Position numbers and translations under genes: made by a program. Positions 29,301 to 39,438 of a DNA stretch of 64,000 nt are shown one piece after another (within the stretch, counting starts at the first letter, position 1; every line of letters begins with the position of its first letter). Source of the DNA: Mycobacterium sp. Marseille-P9652 (lineage in GTDB: Bacteria; Actinomycetota; Actinomycetes; Mycobacteriales; Mycobacteriaceae); NCBI RefSeq assembly GCF_902652685.1, contig NZ_CACRUY010000001.1:62001-126000 (forward strand). The letters are read 5' to 3'. Under the pieces are notes generated by a model. The model worked only from the letters and a program-made list of their open reading frames with translations, was not told where the DNA came from and ran no database searches.

Positions 29301-32300
29301 GAGCCGACGACGGAATCCGAGCGCGCCGTCGCCGGGCTGTTCTCGGCGCTGCTCGGCCACGAGCGGGTGGGCGCCGACGACTCGTTCTTCGACCTCGGCG
29401 GGCACTCGCTGGTCGCCACCAAACTAATCGCGGCGATCCGCAGCGAATGCGGCGTCGAGGTCGGCATCCGCGACATCTTCGAGCTGGCGACGGTCGCCCG
29501 GATCGCCGAACGAGTCGACCAATTGCATTCGGGCGCGGCCACGTTCACCCGGCCGAAGCTGGTCAGGACCCCCCACGACGGGCCGCTCCCGCTGTCGGCG
29601 TCGCAGCTGCGGAGCTGGTTCGCCTACCAGATCGAGGGCCCCACCGCGGTCAACAACATCCCGTTCGCCGCCCGGCTCACCGGGCCGTGCGACGTCGACG
29701 CCCTGGTCGCCGCCCTCGGCGACCTCGCCGCCCGCCACGAGATCTTGCGAACGACTTACGCCGAGATCGACGGCGTGCCCTACCAATTGGTCGACCCGGC
29801 CGCTCCGCTGCCGGTGCGGCAGGCGACCGGCGACGGCGAGCCGTGGGTGCAGCGGGAACTCGACGCCGAGCGCGCCTACTGCTTCGAACTCGACCGCGAG
29901 TGGCCGATCCGGGCCGCCGTGCTGCACACCGGCGACGAGCACGTGCTCTCGCTGGTGGTGCACCACATCGCCATCGACCACTGGTCGGGCGGTGTCCTGT
30001 TCACCGACCTGCTCATCGCCTACCGCGCCCGCCGGGCCGGCGAGAGGCCGTCGTGGGCGCCGCCTCCCGTCCAGTACGCCGACTACGCCGCCTGGCAGGG
30101 CGCCCTGCTGGCAGAGCCGGCCGGGGACGAGCCGAGGGTCGCGGCGTCCCAACGCGATTACTGGAAGCGGCAGCTGAAGGGATTGCCGGAGGACACCGGG
30201 CTGCGGCCCGACTTCCCGCGGCCCCCGGTTCCGAGCGGCGCCGGTCACTCCGTCGAGTTCGGCATCGACCGGCGCACCCGCGACCGGCTCGCCGAGCTCA
30301 GCCGCGAGCTGGGCGTCACCGAATTCATGCTGCTGCAGGCGGCCGTGGCCATCGTGCTGCACAAAGCCGGCGGGGGCGCGGACATTCCGCTGGGCACCCC
30401 CATCGCGGCGCGCGCCGAACCGGAACTGGACCAGCTGATCGGCTTCTTCATCAACATCCTGGTGCTCCGCAACGACCTGCACGGCAACCCCACCCTGCGC
30501 GAGGTGCTGGCCCGCGCCCGCGAGACAGCCCTGGGCGCCTACGCGAACCAGGACCTGCCGTTCGACCGGGTCGTGGATGCCGTCAACCCGGTCCGCACCC
30601 TCTCGCGCAACCCGCTGTTCCAGGCCGTCGTCCACGTGCGCGACCACCTGCCGGCCGCGCGGGTGATCGACTCGGGCCCGGCCGGGGACACCGTCTTCAC
30701 CGCGATGGAGCCGACGTTCGACGTCGCGCATGCCGACCTGAGCGTGAACTTCTTCGGCACCGACGAGGGCTACCGGGGCAATGTCCTCTACCGCACCGAG
30801 CTCTACCGCCGCAGCACCATCGAGCGCCTGGTCGGCTGGCTGACCCAGGTGGTCGACGCCTTCGCCGGCGACCTGGACCGGACGCTGCGGGATGTGCAGC
30901 TGATCGGTGCGGGCGAGCGCGGGCGAATCGTCACCGAGTGGAGCCGCGGCCCCGAGCCGCCGGCCGAGCGTCCGCTCACCATCGCCGAGCTGCTCGAGCC
31001 GAGCCGGCAATGGGGCTCCGACCGGACCGCGGTGCGGTGCGGGGGCGAGCGCATCGATTATGCCGCGCTGCACCGCCTTTCCGACAACTTCGCGCGCCTG
31101 CTCGCCTCGCACGGCGTGGGACCCGGCTCGCTCGTGGGCCTGTCCACGCGACGGGGCATCGACATGGTGGTGGCGCTGGTCGGCATCATGAAGGCCGGCG
31201 CGGGCTTCTTCCCGCTCGACCCCGGGTATCCGCGGGCGCGCAAGGAGCTCATGCTCGACGACGTCGACCCGCGGGTCGTCGTCGTGACCGGTGAGGCGCT
31301 CGACGGCATGCCGGAGCGGCCCGGCATGACGCTGATCTCGCTCGACGATGAGGCGGTGCGCGACGCCATGGAGGGCGAGCCCGCGGGCGGTCCGCTGCCC
31401 GCGGCGCACCCTGACGACCCGATGTACCTGGTGTTCACGTCGGGATCGACCGGCAAGCCCAAGGGCGTGCTCGGCACGCACCGCGCGATGACGAGCCGGC
31501 TGAACTGGCAGCTCTGGGATTATCCGGTGCGCGGCAACGACATTCGCCTGGCGCAGGCCTCGTACACGTTCCTCGAGGGCTGCATGGAGACCCTCGGCGG
31601 CCTGGCCGCCGGCGCGACCACGATCCTGGCCGACGACGCCGAACACCGCGACCCCGAGGCGCTGGCGTCGCTGGTGCAGGTGCATTCGGTGGCGCAGGTG
31701 ACCGCCGTGCCCACCCTGGTGTCGGCGATCGTCGGGTCGTGGCCCGAGGCGTTCGGGTCGCTGACCCGCCTGGTGTGCGGCGCGGAGCCGCTGACGGTGT
31801 CGCTGCAGGAGCTCCTGCTCGCCACCTACGGCGACGACGTCGAGTTGCTGAACAACTTCGGCGCCACCGAGACGTCCGGCGCCCTGGTGCGCGGGCCGAT
31901 GACGCCGCCCGTGCCGCTGTTGGGCACCCCGATGACCGACGCCCAGGTGTACCTGCTCGACGACGGCCTGAACCCGGTGCCGCCGGGCGTGGTTGGCGAA
32001 TTGTATTACGCCGGTGGCCAACTGGTCCGGGGTTACTGGAAGCGGGCTGGCCTGACCGCGTCGCGGTTCGTGCCCAACCCGTTCGCCGCCGAGCCGGGCG
32101 CGCGGTTCTACCGCAGCGGCGACCGCGCCCGCTGGACCGAGGACGGCCGGCTGGAGTTCGTCGGCCGCACCGACCACCAGGTGAAGGTCCGCGGCTTCCG
32201 CGTCGAGCTCGGCGAGGTCGACCAGGCGCTGCGGGCGGTCGACGGTGTGGCCGCGGCCGCGGCGCGGGCGTGGGACGTCGAGGGCAGCACCACGCTGGCC

Positions 32301-32855
32301 GGTTACGTGGTGCCCGAACTCCCGCTCGCCGACGAGGCGGACCGGTCGGCGTTCGCCGCGGCGGTCCGCGCCGAGGTCGGCCAGGCGCTGCCCGGGTACA
32401 TGCTGCCCTCGTCGATCACGGTGCTCGACGCCATGCCCAAAACCGAGTCGGGCAAGCTGAACCGGCCCGCGCTGCCGCGGCCCGCGGTGAGCACCACCGG
32501 CCACAGCGAGCCCCCGTCCACCGACACCGAGCGGGCGCTCGCGGCGGTGTTCGTGGACCTGCTGCCGATCACCGAGATCGGCCGCTTCGACGACTTTTTC
32601 GCGCTCGGCGGCGACAGCGTCCTCTCGGTGCAGCTGGCGTCGCGGGCACGCGAGGCGGGCCTGACGGTCAGCCCCCGCATGGTGTTCGAGAACCCGACGC
32701 TGCAGCTGCTGGCCGCCGCGGTGGACGCCGGGCGCGGCGCCGAGACGGATGCGACCGACGCCGAGCACGCGCCGATGAGCACGTCGGGGCTGTCCCCCGA
32801 CGACCTGGCGGCGCTCACCCAGTCGTGGGGCGCGTCGCAGGACGGGCCCCCGTGA
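26382..32855 (+). CDS. Two-module NRPS (C-A-T-C-A-T), MbtE-like position
   Basis: 2157 residues. C1 is about 35-460, A1 490-970, T1 975-1050 (Ser1009 in [10 protein letters not shown]), C2 1070-1500, A2 1530-2010, T2 2025-2100 (Ser2079 in LGGDSVLSV). C1 reads AHRIAWDD at His169-Arg170: the second His of HHxxxD is Arg, so condensation may be lost. C2 has intact HHIAID (His1194, His1195, Asp1199). A1 has the usual alpha-amine Asp (Asp663). A2 has FLEGCME with Leu1731 at that position, as in domains that load beta-amino or non-amino acids. Hand-read specificity residues: A1 DVAHVVFVN, A2 LEMTLCNGA. MbtE of M. tuberculosis has one module fewer. GTGA coupling to the next NRPS. Confidence 0.9.
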   Translation: MTDTVDVRITDEDLESLQRRLIERGLARSGPAADAAVMSAGQLRMWFVQLLDPGSALLNVCTSYRITGAVDIARLHRAVDAVAARHAVLRTTYHTDGAGEPRPVVHDALKPGWAEHDLSGLREQAGRLRLEVLAQRDFGRPFDLTAESPLRVSAVRLGADDTMLLLTAHRIAWDDGSWAPFFGDLVRAYADPAAVARSVVEPTIADAGAADDDVDYWRALMSDLPEPLELPGPNGSVVPSTWRSQRVALPLSAATVERAAALGSECGATPYMVLLAGFSALLMRYTQATDFLIAAPVLDRSPGTEHAIGCYDNLVILRARPRPGLTFRGLLADTRDDTAGALAHQRVNLDWLAREVNPDRRHGAERMTWVGFGFRQPDGGGFCPPGVECRRGDLRGQLSHLPLNFTVEPAADGGALVEAEYQVEVLDQPVTQQMLEHYAVLLDSALAAPDAELGRLTLISDADAEWLRGASSGPRFDTPATTLPGLVTKRAALTPDAVAVVYEGRHYTYREINEESNRLARWLIERGVGTEDRVAVLLDKSPELVITALGVLKAGAVYLPVDPTYPEDRLTFILDDAQAKLVVREPVTGLAGYSGADPGEDELIRPLRPDNTAYLIYTSGSTGLPKGVPVPHKPIAEYFVWFGDAYQVDETDRLLQVASPGFDVSIAEIFGLLICGGRLVIPRPDGLRDIGYLTDLLQREGITSMHFVPSLLGLFLSLPGVNQWRTLRRVPVGGEALPGEVADKFNATFDALLYNFYGPTETVVNATSYQVEGAQGTRIVPIGRPKINTQIHLLDDALQPVPAGVIGEIYIGGTHMAHGYHRRPALTTERFVADPFTPGGRLYRSGDLARRNADGDIEFVGRADEQVKIRGFRIELGEIAAAISVDPSVGQAVVVAADLPGLGKSLVGYVTPAEGGPDTVDVDRIRARVAVALPDYMTPAAYVALDEIPITAHGKIDRKALPQPEIAAATEYREPTTESERAVAGLFSALLGHERVGADDSFFDLGGHSLVATKLIAAIRSECGVEVGIRDIFELATVARIAERVDQLHSGAATFTRPKLVRTPHDGPLPLSASQLRSWFAYQIEGPTAVNNIPFAARLTGPCDVDALVAALGDLAARHEILRTTYAEIDGVPYQLVDPAAPLPVRQATGDGEPWVQRELDAERAYCFELDREWPIRAAVLHTGDEHVLSLVVHHIAIDHWSGGVLFTDLLIAYRARRAGERPSWAPPPVQYADYAAWQGALLAEPAGDEPRVAASQRDYWKRQLKGLPEDTGLRPDFPRPPVPSGAGHSVEFGIDRRTRDRLAELSRELGVTEFMLLQAAVAIVLHKAGGGADIPLGTPIAARAEPELDQLIGFFINILVLRNDLHGNPTLREVLARARETALGAYANQDLPFDRVVDAVNPVRTLSRNPLFQAVVHVRDHLPAARVIDSGPAGDTVFTAMEPTFDVAHADLSVNFFGTDEGYRGNVLYRTELYRRSTIERLVGWLTQVVDAFAGDLDRTLRDVQLIGAGERGRIVTEWSRGPEPPAERPLTIAELLEPSRQWGSDRTAVRCGGERIDYAALHRLSDNFARLLASHGVGPGSLVGLSTRRGIDMVVALVGIMKAGAGFFPLDPGYPRARKELMLDDVDPRVVVVTGEALDGMPERPGMTLISLDDEAVRDAMEGEPAGGPLPAAHPDDPMYLVFTSGSTGKPKGVLGTHRAMTSRLNWQLWDYPVRGNDIRLAQASYTFLEGCMETLGGLAAGATTILADDAEHRDPEALASLVQVHSVAQVTAVPTLVSAIVGSWPEAFGSLTRLVCGAEPLTVSLQELLLATYGDDVELLNNFGATETSGALVRGPMTPPVPLLGTPMTDAQVYLLDDGLNPVPPGVVGELYYAGGQLVRGYWKRAGLTASRFVPNPFAAEPGARFYRSGDRARWTEDGRLEFVGRTDHQVKVRGFRVELGEVDQALRAVDGVAAAAARAWDVEGSTTLAGYVVPELPLADEADRSAFAAAVRAEVGQALPGYMLPSSITVLDAMPKTESGKLNRPALPRPAVSTTGHSEPPSTDTERALAAVFVDLLPITEIGRFDDFFALGGDSVLSVQLASRAREAGLTVSPRMVFENPTLQLLAAAVDAGRGAETDATDAEHAPMSTSGLSPDDLAALTQSWGASQDGPP

Positions 32856-35800
32856 CCGCGGCCAAGGCCGGCGCGGCGCCGGCCATCGAGGACGTCATGG
32901 CGCTCAGCCCCCTTCAGGAGGGGCTGTATTCGCTGACCGTGTTGTCGGAGCTGGCGGACGCGTCCGTCGACGGTCCGGTCGACGATCCCTACCTGATCGG
33001 GATGACCGCCGACATCACCGGCCCGCTCGACGCCGAGTTGCTGAAGCGCTGCGCCGCAGCGATGCTGGTGCGCCACCCGAACCTGCGGGCCAGCTTCATC
33101 AGCCGCGACATCCCCCGCCCGGTGCAGATCGTGCCGTCGCATGTCGAGCTGCCGTGGCGGCAGGTCATCGCGGCGCCGGAGGACATCGAGAAGCTGGCCG
33201 CCGCGGAGCGGTCCCGTCCCTTCGACTTCGAACGGACCCCGGCGATCCGCTTCCTGCTCATCGAATTGCCCGATGACCGTTGGCATCTGGTGATCACGGC
33301 GCATCACATCGTCATCGACGGCTGGTCGCTGCCGATATTCGGGCTGGAGATGATCGCGCTCTACGGCGCCGGCGGGGAGCCCGACGCGCTTCCCACCCGG
33401 CCGCGGCCCTACCGCGACTACATCGGGTGGCTGGCAGGTCGCGACCGCGCCGCAAGCGAACAGGTTTGGCGCGAGCACCTCGCCGGGTTGCCCGGCCCCA
33501 CAATGCTTTCCGCGGCGATGACCGCTCAGCACGGCAGCGCGGGCGGGTCCGCCGCCGGCCTGCCGCGGCGCACCAAGTTGCGCGCCGACCGGCGGGCGAC
33601 CGCGCGGTTGACTGAGGGTGTCCGCTCGCGGGGCATCACCGTGAGCACCCTCATGCACATGGCGTGGGCGTTGGTGCTGTCGCGCCTGACCGACCGCGAC
33701 GACGTGGTCTTCGGCGTCACCGTGTCGGGTCGGCCCCCCGAGCTGTCCGGCGTCGAAAACATGGTCGGCTTGTTCATCAACACCGTTCCGCTGCGAGTCC
33801 GTCTCGACTCCGACGCCGCCGTCGGCCCGCAATGCCTTGCGCTGCAACGCACGGCGGCGCTGCTCCGCGACCACAGCTACCTCAGCCACGCGCAACTGCG
33901 GGCCATGGGCGGAGTCGGCGACATGTTCGACACCCTGCTGGTCTACGAGAATTTTCCCACCGCGGGCGTCGCCGACAGCGACGGGTTGACCGCCGGCGGC
34001 GTGACATTCCGGCCGGCCGAACTGGAAAGCGTGTCGCACTTCCCGGTGGCGCTCGCGCCCCACATGGACGACGGCGAGCTGGTGGTGTGGGTCGAGCTGC
34101 TCGACGGCGCGCTGGGCGCCACGACCGGCGAGCAACTCGGCCGCCGGGTGCTGGACACCGCCGAGCGCCTGCTGTCGAGGTGGGACGACCCGCTGCGCGA
34201 CGTCAGCGTGCTGCTCGACGACGAGACGGTCCCGCTCGCCGGTGCGGGCACCCCGGCGCCGACGACCGGCTTCCACAGCCGGTTCGCCGCGGTCGCCGCG
34301 GCCAACCCCGAGGCCCCCGCGTTGAGCTGGGCGGGTGGCGCGATGACCTACGCCGAATTGGACGCGGCCGCCGACGGGCTCGCCGCGACGCTGACCGAGC
34401 GGGGCGCCGGGGCGGAAACCCCGGTCGCCCTGCGGCTTCCGCGGGGCCCCGAGTACATTGTCGCGGTGCTCGGCGTCCTCAAGGCCGGTGCCACCTGCGT
34501 TCCGCTCGAACCCGGGATGCCCCCCGAGCGGGTGAAGTCGATCCTGCGCCAGACCGGCGCGACCATCGTCGTCGACGACGAGATGGTGTCCGCCGCCGGG
34601 CGCGCCCCCGCCGGCTTCCGGCCCGCCAACGTCCATCCCGGCCAGGCCGCCTACATCGTCTTCACGTCCGGAACCACCGGAGAGCCCAAGGGCGTCATCG
34701 GAACTCATGGCGCGCTGGCCGCCTATGCCGACGACCACATCCATGCCGTCCTGCGCCCGGCCGCCGCCCGCCTGGGGCGCAGCCTGCGCGTCGCCCACGC
34801 CTGGTCGATGGCGTTCGACGCCGCCTGGCAGCCCCAGGCCGCCCTGCTGGACGGCCACGCGCTGCACATCGTCGACGAACACACCCAGCGCGACGCCGAG
34901 GCCCTGGTCCGCACGATCGCCGAGCACCGCCTCGACATGCTCGACACCACGCCATCGATGTTGGCCCAACTGCGGGCGTTCGGCCTGCTCGACGCCGTGC
35001 CCCTGGCGGTGCTCGGGGCCAGCGCGGAGGCCATCGGGCCGCCCGGCTGGCGGGCGATCCAGGACGCGTGCGCGCGCAGCGGGATGGTGGCGTACAACTA
35101 CTACGGCCCCACCGAAACCACCGTCGAAGCGGTCGTCGCGGCGATACCCGACTTCGACGAGCCGACGATCGGTCGCCCGACCCGGCACACCCGCGGCTAC
35201 GTCCTGGATTCCGCGCTGCGGCCGGTTCCCTTCGGGGCCGCCGGCGAGCTGTACCTGGCCGGCGCCCAACTGGCCCGCGGCTATCTCGGGCGTGCCGGGG
35301 AGACCTCGATCCGGTTTGCCGCCGACCCGTTCGGCCCCGGCGAGCGCATGTACCGAACCGGTGACGTGGTGCGCCGGCAACCCGACGGCTCGCTGCATTA
35401 CCTCGGCCGGGCGGACGCGCAGGTGAAGATCCGCGGCTACCGCGTGGAACCCGGCGAGATCGCCGCGGCGCTGGAGTCCCACCCCGCGGTCCGGCACGCG
35501 CATGCCGTGGTGCGCGAGCAGCACGGCGGCCCGCGGCTCCTCGCCTACGCCGTGCGCGCGGACGGCCGGGCGCCCACGCCCTCCGAACTCCGCGACATGC
35601 TCGGTGAGCGCCTGCCGCGCTACATGGTGCCGCAGCGCGTCGTCGTGGTCGACGACATCCCGCTGACCCCGAACGGCAAGATCGACGAGGTCGCGCTCGC
35701 CGGCGCCGACACCGACACCGAGGCAAACGCCGACTCTTCGGCCGAGACGGACACCGAAGCCGCTCTGGCGCAGGTGCTTTCCGAACTGCTGCAGGTTCCC

Positions 35801-37270
35801 GATGTCGACGTGACGGCGGACTTCGTGCAGCTCGGGCTGGACAGCATCGTCGCGCTGTCGGTGGTGCAGGCGGCACGCCGCCGCGGCGTCCCGCTGCGCG
35901 CCCGGCTGATCCTCGACTGCGCCAACATCCGCGAGCTCGGTGCCGCCGTCGATCGCGAGGCCGACGGCGCCGACCGCCCGACCGCGGAAGACGGTGGCCC
36001 GATCCCGTTGCTGCCCAACGCGATATGGCTCTACGAATACGGGGAGGCCCGACGGCTCGCGCAGACCGAAGCGATCCGGGTGCCCGACGGCACCACGGGC
36101 GAGCAATTGCGGGCGGCGTTGTCCGCCGTCCTCGACGGCCACCCGGTGCTGCGTTCGCGGCTCGACCGCGCCGGCATGACACTGGTGCCCGGCCCGGCGC
36201 CGGAGATCCTCACCGAGGTCGCGGTCACCGGTGACCTGACGGCGGCGGTCACCGCGCACGGCAACCGGGCCGTCGAGGGACTCGATCCGGAGAACGGCCG
36301 CGTGGCGGCGGCGCACTGGCTGCGACCGCCCACCGGGCCGGGCGTGCTGGTGCTGACCGCGCACGTGCTGGCGATGGACCCGGCGTCGTGGCGCATCCTG
36401 CTCGGCGAACTGGACACGGCGCTGCACGCGCTGAGCGCCGGGCACGCGCCCCCGGCCGTCCGCGAACACACCAGCTACCGGCGCTGGGCCCGGGCGCTCG
36501 GCGCACGCGCCGAAAGCCTTGACAGCGCGCCATTTTGGCTGTCCCAGCTGGACGGCGCGGACCCGGACCTCGGCGCGCGACGGGTGGACCCCGCCCGGGA
36601 CCGGGCGGGCGACCTGTTGCTGCGGCCGGCCGCGGCCGACGCCGACGTCTCCGGGCGCCTGCTCGCGTCGGGGATGCCGGTGTTCGACCTGTTGATCGCG
36701 GCAATGGCGCGCACGGTGAATCGGTGGCGCCGGCGACGCGGTCAGCCCACTCCCCCGCCGCTGTTGGCGCTGGAGACGCACGGCCGCGCCGACACCGTCG
36801 TCGATGCCGACGAGCCCGTCGACCTCACCGACACGGTGGGGCTGCTCAGCTCGATCTACCCGCTGCGGATACCGACCACCGACCCGCGTCGGGTCGCCGC
36901 GCGGCTGGCCTCCATCCCGGGCGCGCCAATCGATTACGGGTTGCTGCGCTACCTTCGCGCCGAGACCGCCGAGCAGCTCGGGGGGCAGCCCCAACCGCAG
37001 GTGCTGCTCAACTACTTCGGGCGGATCGACGTGGGCGATATCGGCACCGGGCTGCGCCTGGACCGCGAGCTGCTCGGCGGCATGCCGCCGCTGCCGGAGC
37101 CCGACCTGGCGGTGCGGCACGAGCTGACCGTCATGGCCACCTTCCTGGGCGCCGGCGACCAGCAGGTGCTGGTGACGCAGTGGCGCGCGCTGCCCGACGT
37201 CCTCAGCGAGGCGGACATCGAGGACCTCCAAAACATTTGGACCGAGGCGCTGAGGGAGCTGGTGGCATGA
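32852..37270 (+). CDS. mbtF: MbtF-like NRPS (C-A-T-E)
   Basis: 1472 residues from GTG 32852, about the size of MbtF. The C domain (10-440) has an intact HHIVIDG (His151, His152, Asp156). The A domain (about 470-930) has Asp656 and hand-read pocket residues DAQDLAYVE; the two acidic positions (278 and 331 in PheA numbering) suit a basic side chain such as lysine or N6-hydroxylysine. The T domain has LGLDSIVAL (Ser998). The C-terminal 430 residues form an epimerase-type domain with [11 protein letters not shown], where the first His is Ala, and no thioesterase. In mycobactin the equivalent module adds and cyclises the terminal hydroxylysine. Confidence 0.9.
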   Translation: MTAAKAGAAPAIEDVMALSPLQEGLYSLTVLSELADASVDGPVDDPYLIGMTADITGPLDAELLKRCAAAMLVRHPNLRASFISRDIPRPVQIVPSHVELPWRQVIAAPEDIEKLAAAERSRPFDFERTPAIRFLLIELPDDRWHLVITAHHIVIDGWSLPIFGLEMIALYGAGGEPDALPTRPRPYRDYIGWLAGRDRAASEQVWREHLAGLPGPTMLSAAMTAQHGSAGGSAAGLPRRTKLRADRRATARLTEGVRSRGITVSTLMHMAWALVLSRLTDRDDVVFGVTVSGRPPELSGVENMVGLFINTVPLRVRLDSDAAVGPQCLALQRTAALLRDHSYLSHAQLRAMGGVGDMFDTLLVYENFPTAGVADSDGLTAGGVTFRPAELESVSHFPVALAPHMDDGELVVWVELLDGALGATTGEQLGRRVLDTAERLLSRWDDPLRDVSVLLDDETVPLAGAGTPAPTTGFHSRFAAVAAANPEAPALSWAGGAMTYAELDAAADGLAATLTERGAGAETPVALRLPRGPEYIVAVLGVLKAGATCVPLEPGMPPERVKSILRQTGATIVVDDEMVSAAGRAPAGFRPANVHPGQAAYIVFTSGTTGEPKGVIGTHGALAAYADDHIHAVLRPAAARLGRSLRVAHAWSMAFDAAWQPQAALLDGHALHIVDEHTQRDAEALVRTIAEHRLDMLDTTPSMLAQLRAFGLLDAVPLAVLGASAEAIGPPGWRAIQDACARSGMVAYNYYGPTETTVEAVVAAIPDFDEPTIGRPTRHTRGYVLDSALRPVPFGAAGELYLAGAQLARGYLGRAGETSIRFAADPFGPGERMYRTGDVVRRQPDGSLHYLGRADAQVKIRGYRVEPGEIAAALESHPAVRHAHAVVREQHGGPRLLAYAVRADGRAPTPSELRDMLGERLPRYMVPQRVVVVDDIPLTPNGKIDEVALAGADTDTEANADSSAETDTEAALAQVLSELLQVPDVDVTADFVQLGLDSIVALSVVQAARRRGVPLRARLILDCANIRELGAAVDREADGADRPTAEDGGPIPLLPNAIWLYEYGEARRLAQTEAIRVPDGTTGEQLRAALSAVLDGHPVLRSRLDRAGMTLVPGPAPEILTEVAVTGDLTAAVTAHGNRAVEGLDPENGRVAAAHWLRPPTGPGVLVLTAHVLAMDPASWRILLGELDTALHALSAGHAPPAVREHTSYRRWARALGARAESLDSAPFWLSQLDGADPDLGARRVDPARDRAGDLLLRPAAADADVSGRLLASGMPVFDLLIAAMARTVNRWRRRRGQPTPPPLLALETHGRADTVVDADEPVDLTDTVGLLSSIYPLRIPTTDPRRVAARLASIPGAPIDYGLLRYLRAETAEQLGGQPQPQVLLNYFGRIDVGDIGTGLRLDRELLGGMPPLPEPDLAVRHELTVMATFLGAGDQQVLVTQWRALPDVLSEADIEDLQNIWTEALRELVA

Positions 37271-38550
37271 CCACACTTGCGATCATCGGGGCGGGCGCCA
37301 AGGCGGTTGCCGTCGCGGCCAAGGCGTCCGCGCTGCGCGCGATGGGCGTCGACACCCCGGAAGTCATCGCCGTCGAACGCACCGGGGTGGCCGCCAACTG
37401 GCAGGCCAGCGGGGGCTGGACCGACGGCGCCCAGAGCCTGGGGACGAGCCCGGAGAAGGACGTGGGTTTCCCGTACCGCTCGTCGGTGGCACCGCGGCGT
37501 AACGTCGAACTCGACGAACGGATGACGTCGTTCAGCTGGCAGGCCTACCTGATTGCGACCGGTCAGTTCGCCCACTGGGTCGACCGCGGCCGCCCGGCGC
37601 CCACCCACCGCCGGTGGGGGCAGTACCTGCGCTGGGTCGCCGAACGCACCGACATGGACGTGGTGCGGGGCGAGGTCAACCGGATCGCGGTCGCCGGACA
37701 GCGCTGGGCCGTGCACACCACCGACAGCACCGTCCATGCCGACGCGCTGATGGTCACGGGACCGGGGCAGGCCGAGCGGACCCTGCTGCCGGGCAACCCC
37801 CGCGTGCTGTCGATCGCGCAGTTCTGGCATCGCGCCGCGACGCACGACCGGATCAGCGCCGAACGGGTCGCCATGATCGGCGGCGGCGAAACGGCCGCGG
37901 CCATGCTCAACGCGCTACGCCGGCAACCGATCTCGACGATCACGGTGATCTCCCCCCAGGTCACCCTGTTCACCCGCGGGGAGGGGTTCTTCGAGAACTC
38001 CCTGTTCTCCGACCCCACCGACTGGGCCGCGCTCACCTTGGCCGAACGCCGGGACGCCATCGCGCGGACCGACCGCGGCGTGTTCTCGTCCAGCGTGCAG
38101 GACTCGCTGATGGCGGACGACCGCATCCGCCACCTGCGCGGCCGGGTGGCGCACGCGGTGGCCCGCGACGACCAGGTCCGGCTCACCCTGAGCACGAACC
38201 GCGGCAGCGAAAACTTCGAAACCGTGCACGGATTCGACCTCGTCATCGACGGGTCCGGGGTCGACGCGCTCTGGTTCACCGGCCTGTTCAGCCAGGACGC
38301 GCTCGACCTGCTCGAGCTCGGGCTGGGCGGACCGCTCAGCGGCGAACACCTGCAGGACGCGATCGGCTACGACCTTTCCGTCGACGGCGTCACACCGAAA
38401 CTCTTCCTGCCCAACCTGGCCGGGCTCAACCAAGGCCCGGGGTTTCCCAACCTCAGCTGCCTGGGACTGCTGTCCGACCGCGTGCTGGGCGCCGACATAT
38501 CCGCCACCGATCCGATGAGGAGAAACCATGAGCACCAACCCATTCGATGA
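37267..38550 (+). CDS. mbtG: L-lysine N6-monooxygenase
   Basis: 427 residues from ATG 37267 (ATGA overlap with the NRPS). It has an N-terminal FAD loop ([16 protein letters not shown]), the NADPH-binding [12 protein letters not shown] near residue 205, and a C-terminal [26 protein letters not shown] typical of MbtG rather than IucD/PvdA. It hydroxylates the side-chain nitrogen of lysine to give the hydroxamate iron ligand. Its presence shows the product contains at least one N-hydroxylysine and is probably a metal chelator. It overlaps mbtH by 23 bp. Confidence 0.92.
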   Translation: MTTLAIIGAGAKAVAVAAKASALRAMGVDTPEVIAVERTGVAANWQASGGWTDGAQSLGTSPEKDVGFPYRSSVAPRRNVELDERMTSFSWQAYLIATGQFAHWVDRGRPAPTHRRWGQYLRWVAERTDMDVVRGEVNRIAVAGQRWAVHTTDSTVHADALMVTGPGQAERTLLPGNPRVLSIAQFWHRAATHDRISAERVAMIGGGETAAAMLNALRRQPISTITVISPQVTLFTRGEGFFENSLFSDPTDWAALTLAERRDAIARTDRGVFSSSVQDSLMADDRIRHLRGRVAHAVARDDQVRLTLSTNRGSENFETVHGFDLVIDGSGVDALWFTGLFSQDALDLLELGLGGPLSGEHLQDAIGYDLSVDGVTPKLFLPNLAGLNQGPGFPNLSCLGLLSDRVLGADISATDPMRRNHEHQPIR

Positions 38551-38737
38551 CGAGACCGGCACCTTCGTCGTCGTGGTCAACGACGAGGAGCAGCACAGCC
38601 TGTGGCCCACCTTCGCCGAGATCCCGGCTGGCTGGCGGCGGGTGTACGGCGAGGCTGGCCGCGCCGAGTGCCTGCAGTACGTCGAGGAGCACTGGACCGA
38701 CATGCGGCCGAAAAGCCTGCGCGAATCGCTGAATTGA
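38528..38737 (+). CDS. mbtH: MbtH-like protein
   Basis: 69 residues, with the family signature [23 protein letters not shown] and the C-terminal [11 protein letters not shown]. MbtH-like proteins bind A domains and are needed for their solubility or activity. Start ATG 38528 is preceded by GAGGAGAAACC inside the 3' end of mbtG. Confidence 0.95.
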   Translation: MSTNPFDDETGTFVVVVNDEEQHSLWPTFAEIPAGWRRVYGEAGRAECLQYVEEHWTDMRPKSLRESLN

Positions 38738-38775
38738 CACCGACGCCCGCGGACGAACACCCCGAAAGGACGGCC

Positions 38776-39429
38776 ATGACCTCGATACCCAAAACGGACC
38801 AGCCGGAAGTGGAAGTGGTGCTGCCGCGGGAACTTACCGACCTGCCCGACGCGGTTCGCGACGTCCCGCCGCCACCGTCCGACGTCGAGGTGCCCCCGCC
38901 CTACGCGTTCCGGCTGGTCGACCCCGACGCCGACGCCGAGATGATCGCGGAGTGGATGCGCCGCCCCCACCTCGCCGAGGCCTGGGAGTACGTGTGGCCC
39001 GTGTCGCGGTGGCATCGCCACCTGCGCGCCCAGCTGGACGGCGGCTACTCGCGCCCGTTCATCGCCAGCATGGACGGCATCGACCGCGCCTACATCGAGT
39101 TGTACCGGGTGGCAAAGGATTCCATCGCCGACCGGTATGATTGCCACCCCTACGATCTCGGCATTCACGCCGGAATCGCCGATCTGACGATCGTCAACAA
39201 GGGCGTCGCCCAGTTCGTGTTGCCGTACTTCGTGGCCAGTGTGCTCACCATGGAGCCGGGTTGCCGTCGGGTGGTGTTCGACCCCGACCACCGAAACACG
39301 ATGGCGCGCCGCTTCTGCGAGAGCAGCGGCTGCGTGTTTCTGGGCGAACACGACATGGCGAACCGCCGGATGGCGCTGTACGCGCTGCCGCGCACGCCGG
39401 CGGACATCCCGGCCGGTCGCGCGGGCTGA
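38776..39429 (+). CDS. mbtK: MbtK-like lysine N-acyltransferase (GNAT)
   Basis: 217 residues from ATG 38776 (GAAAGGA upstream). The siderophore-acyltransferase subfamily pattern is clear: [66 protein letters not shown] and [26 protein letters not shown]. MbtK puts the long or short acyl chain on the lysine N6 nitrogen. In M. tuberculosis mbtK lies in a separate locus; here it is inside the cluster. The gene ends 9 bp from the convergent ABC transporter gene. Confidence 0.9.
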   Translation: MTSIPKTDQPEVEVVLPRELTDLPDAVRDVPPPPSDVEVPPPYAFRLVDPDADAEMIAEWMRRPHLAEAWEYVWPVSRWHRHLRAQLDGGYSRPFIASMDGIDRAYIELYRVAKDSIADRYDCHPYDLGIHAGIADLTIVNKGVAQFVLPYFVASVLTMEPGCRRVVFDPDHRNTMARRFCESSGCVFLGEHDMANRRMALYALPRTPADIPAGRAG

Positions 39430-39438
39430 CCGCGTCGG

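Noticed and set aside
32303-37276. Very long open frame (1657 codons) on the minus strand opposite the NRPS genes
   Set aside because: It is an antisense shadow caused by high GC and codon bias. It has no family motifs, while the plus strand has full NRPS domains.
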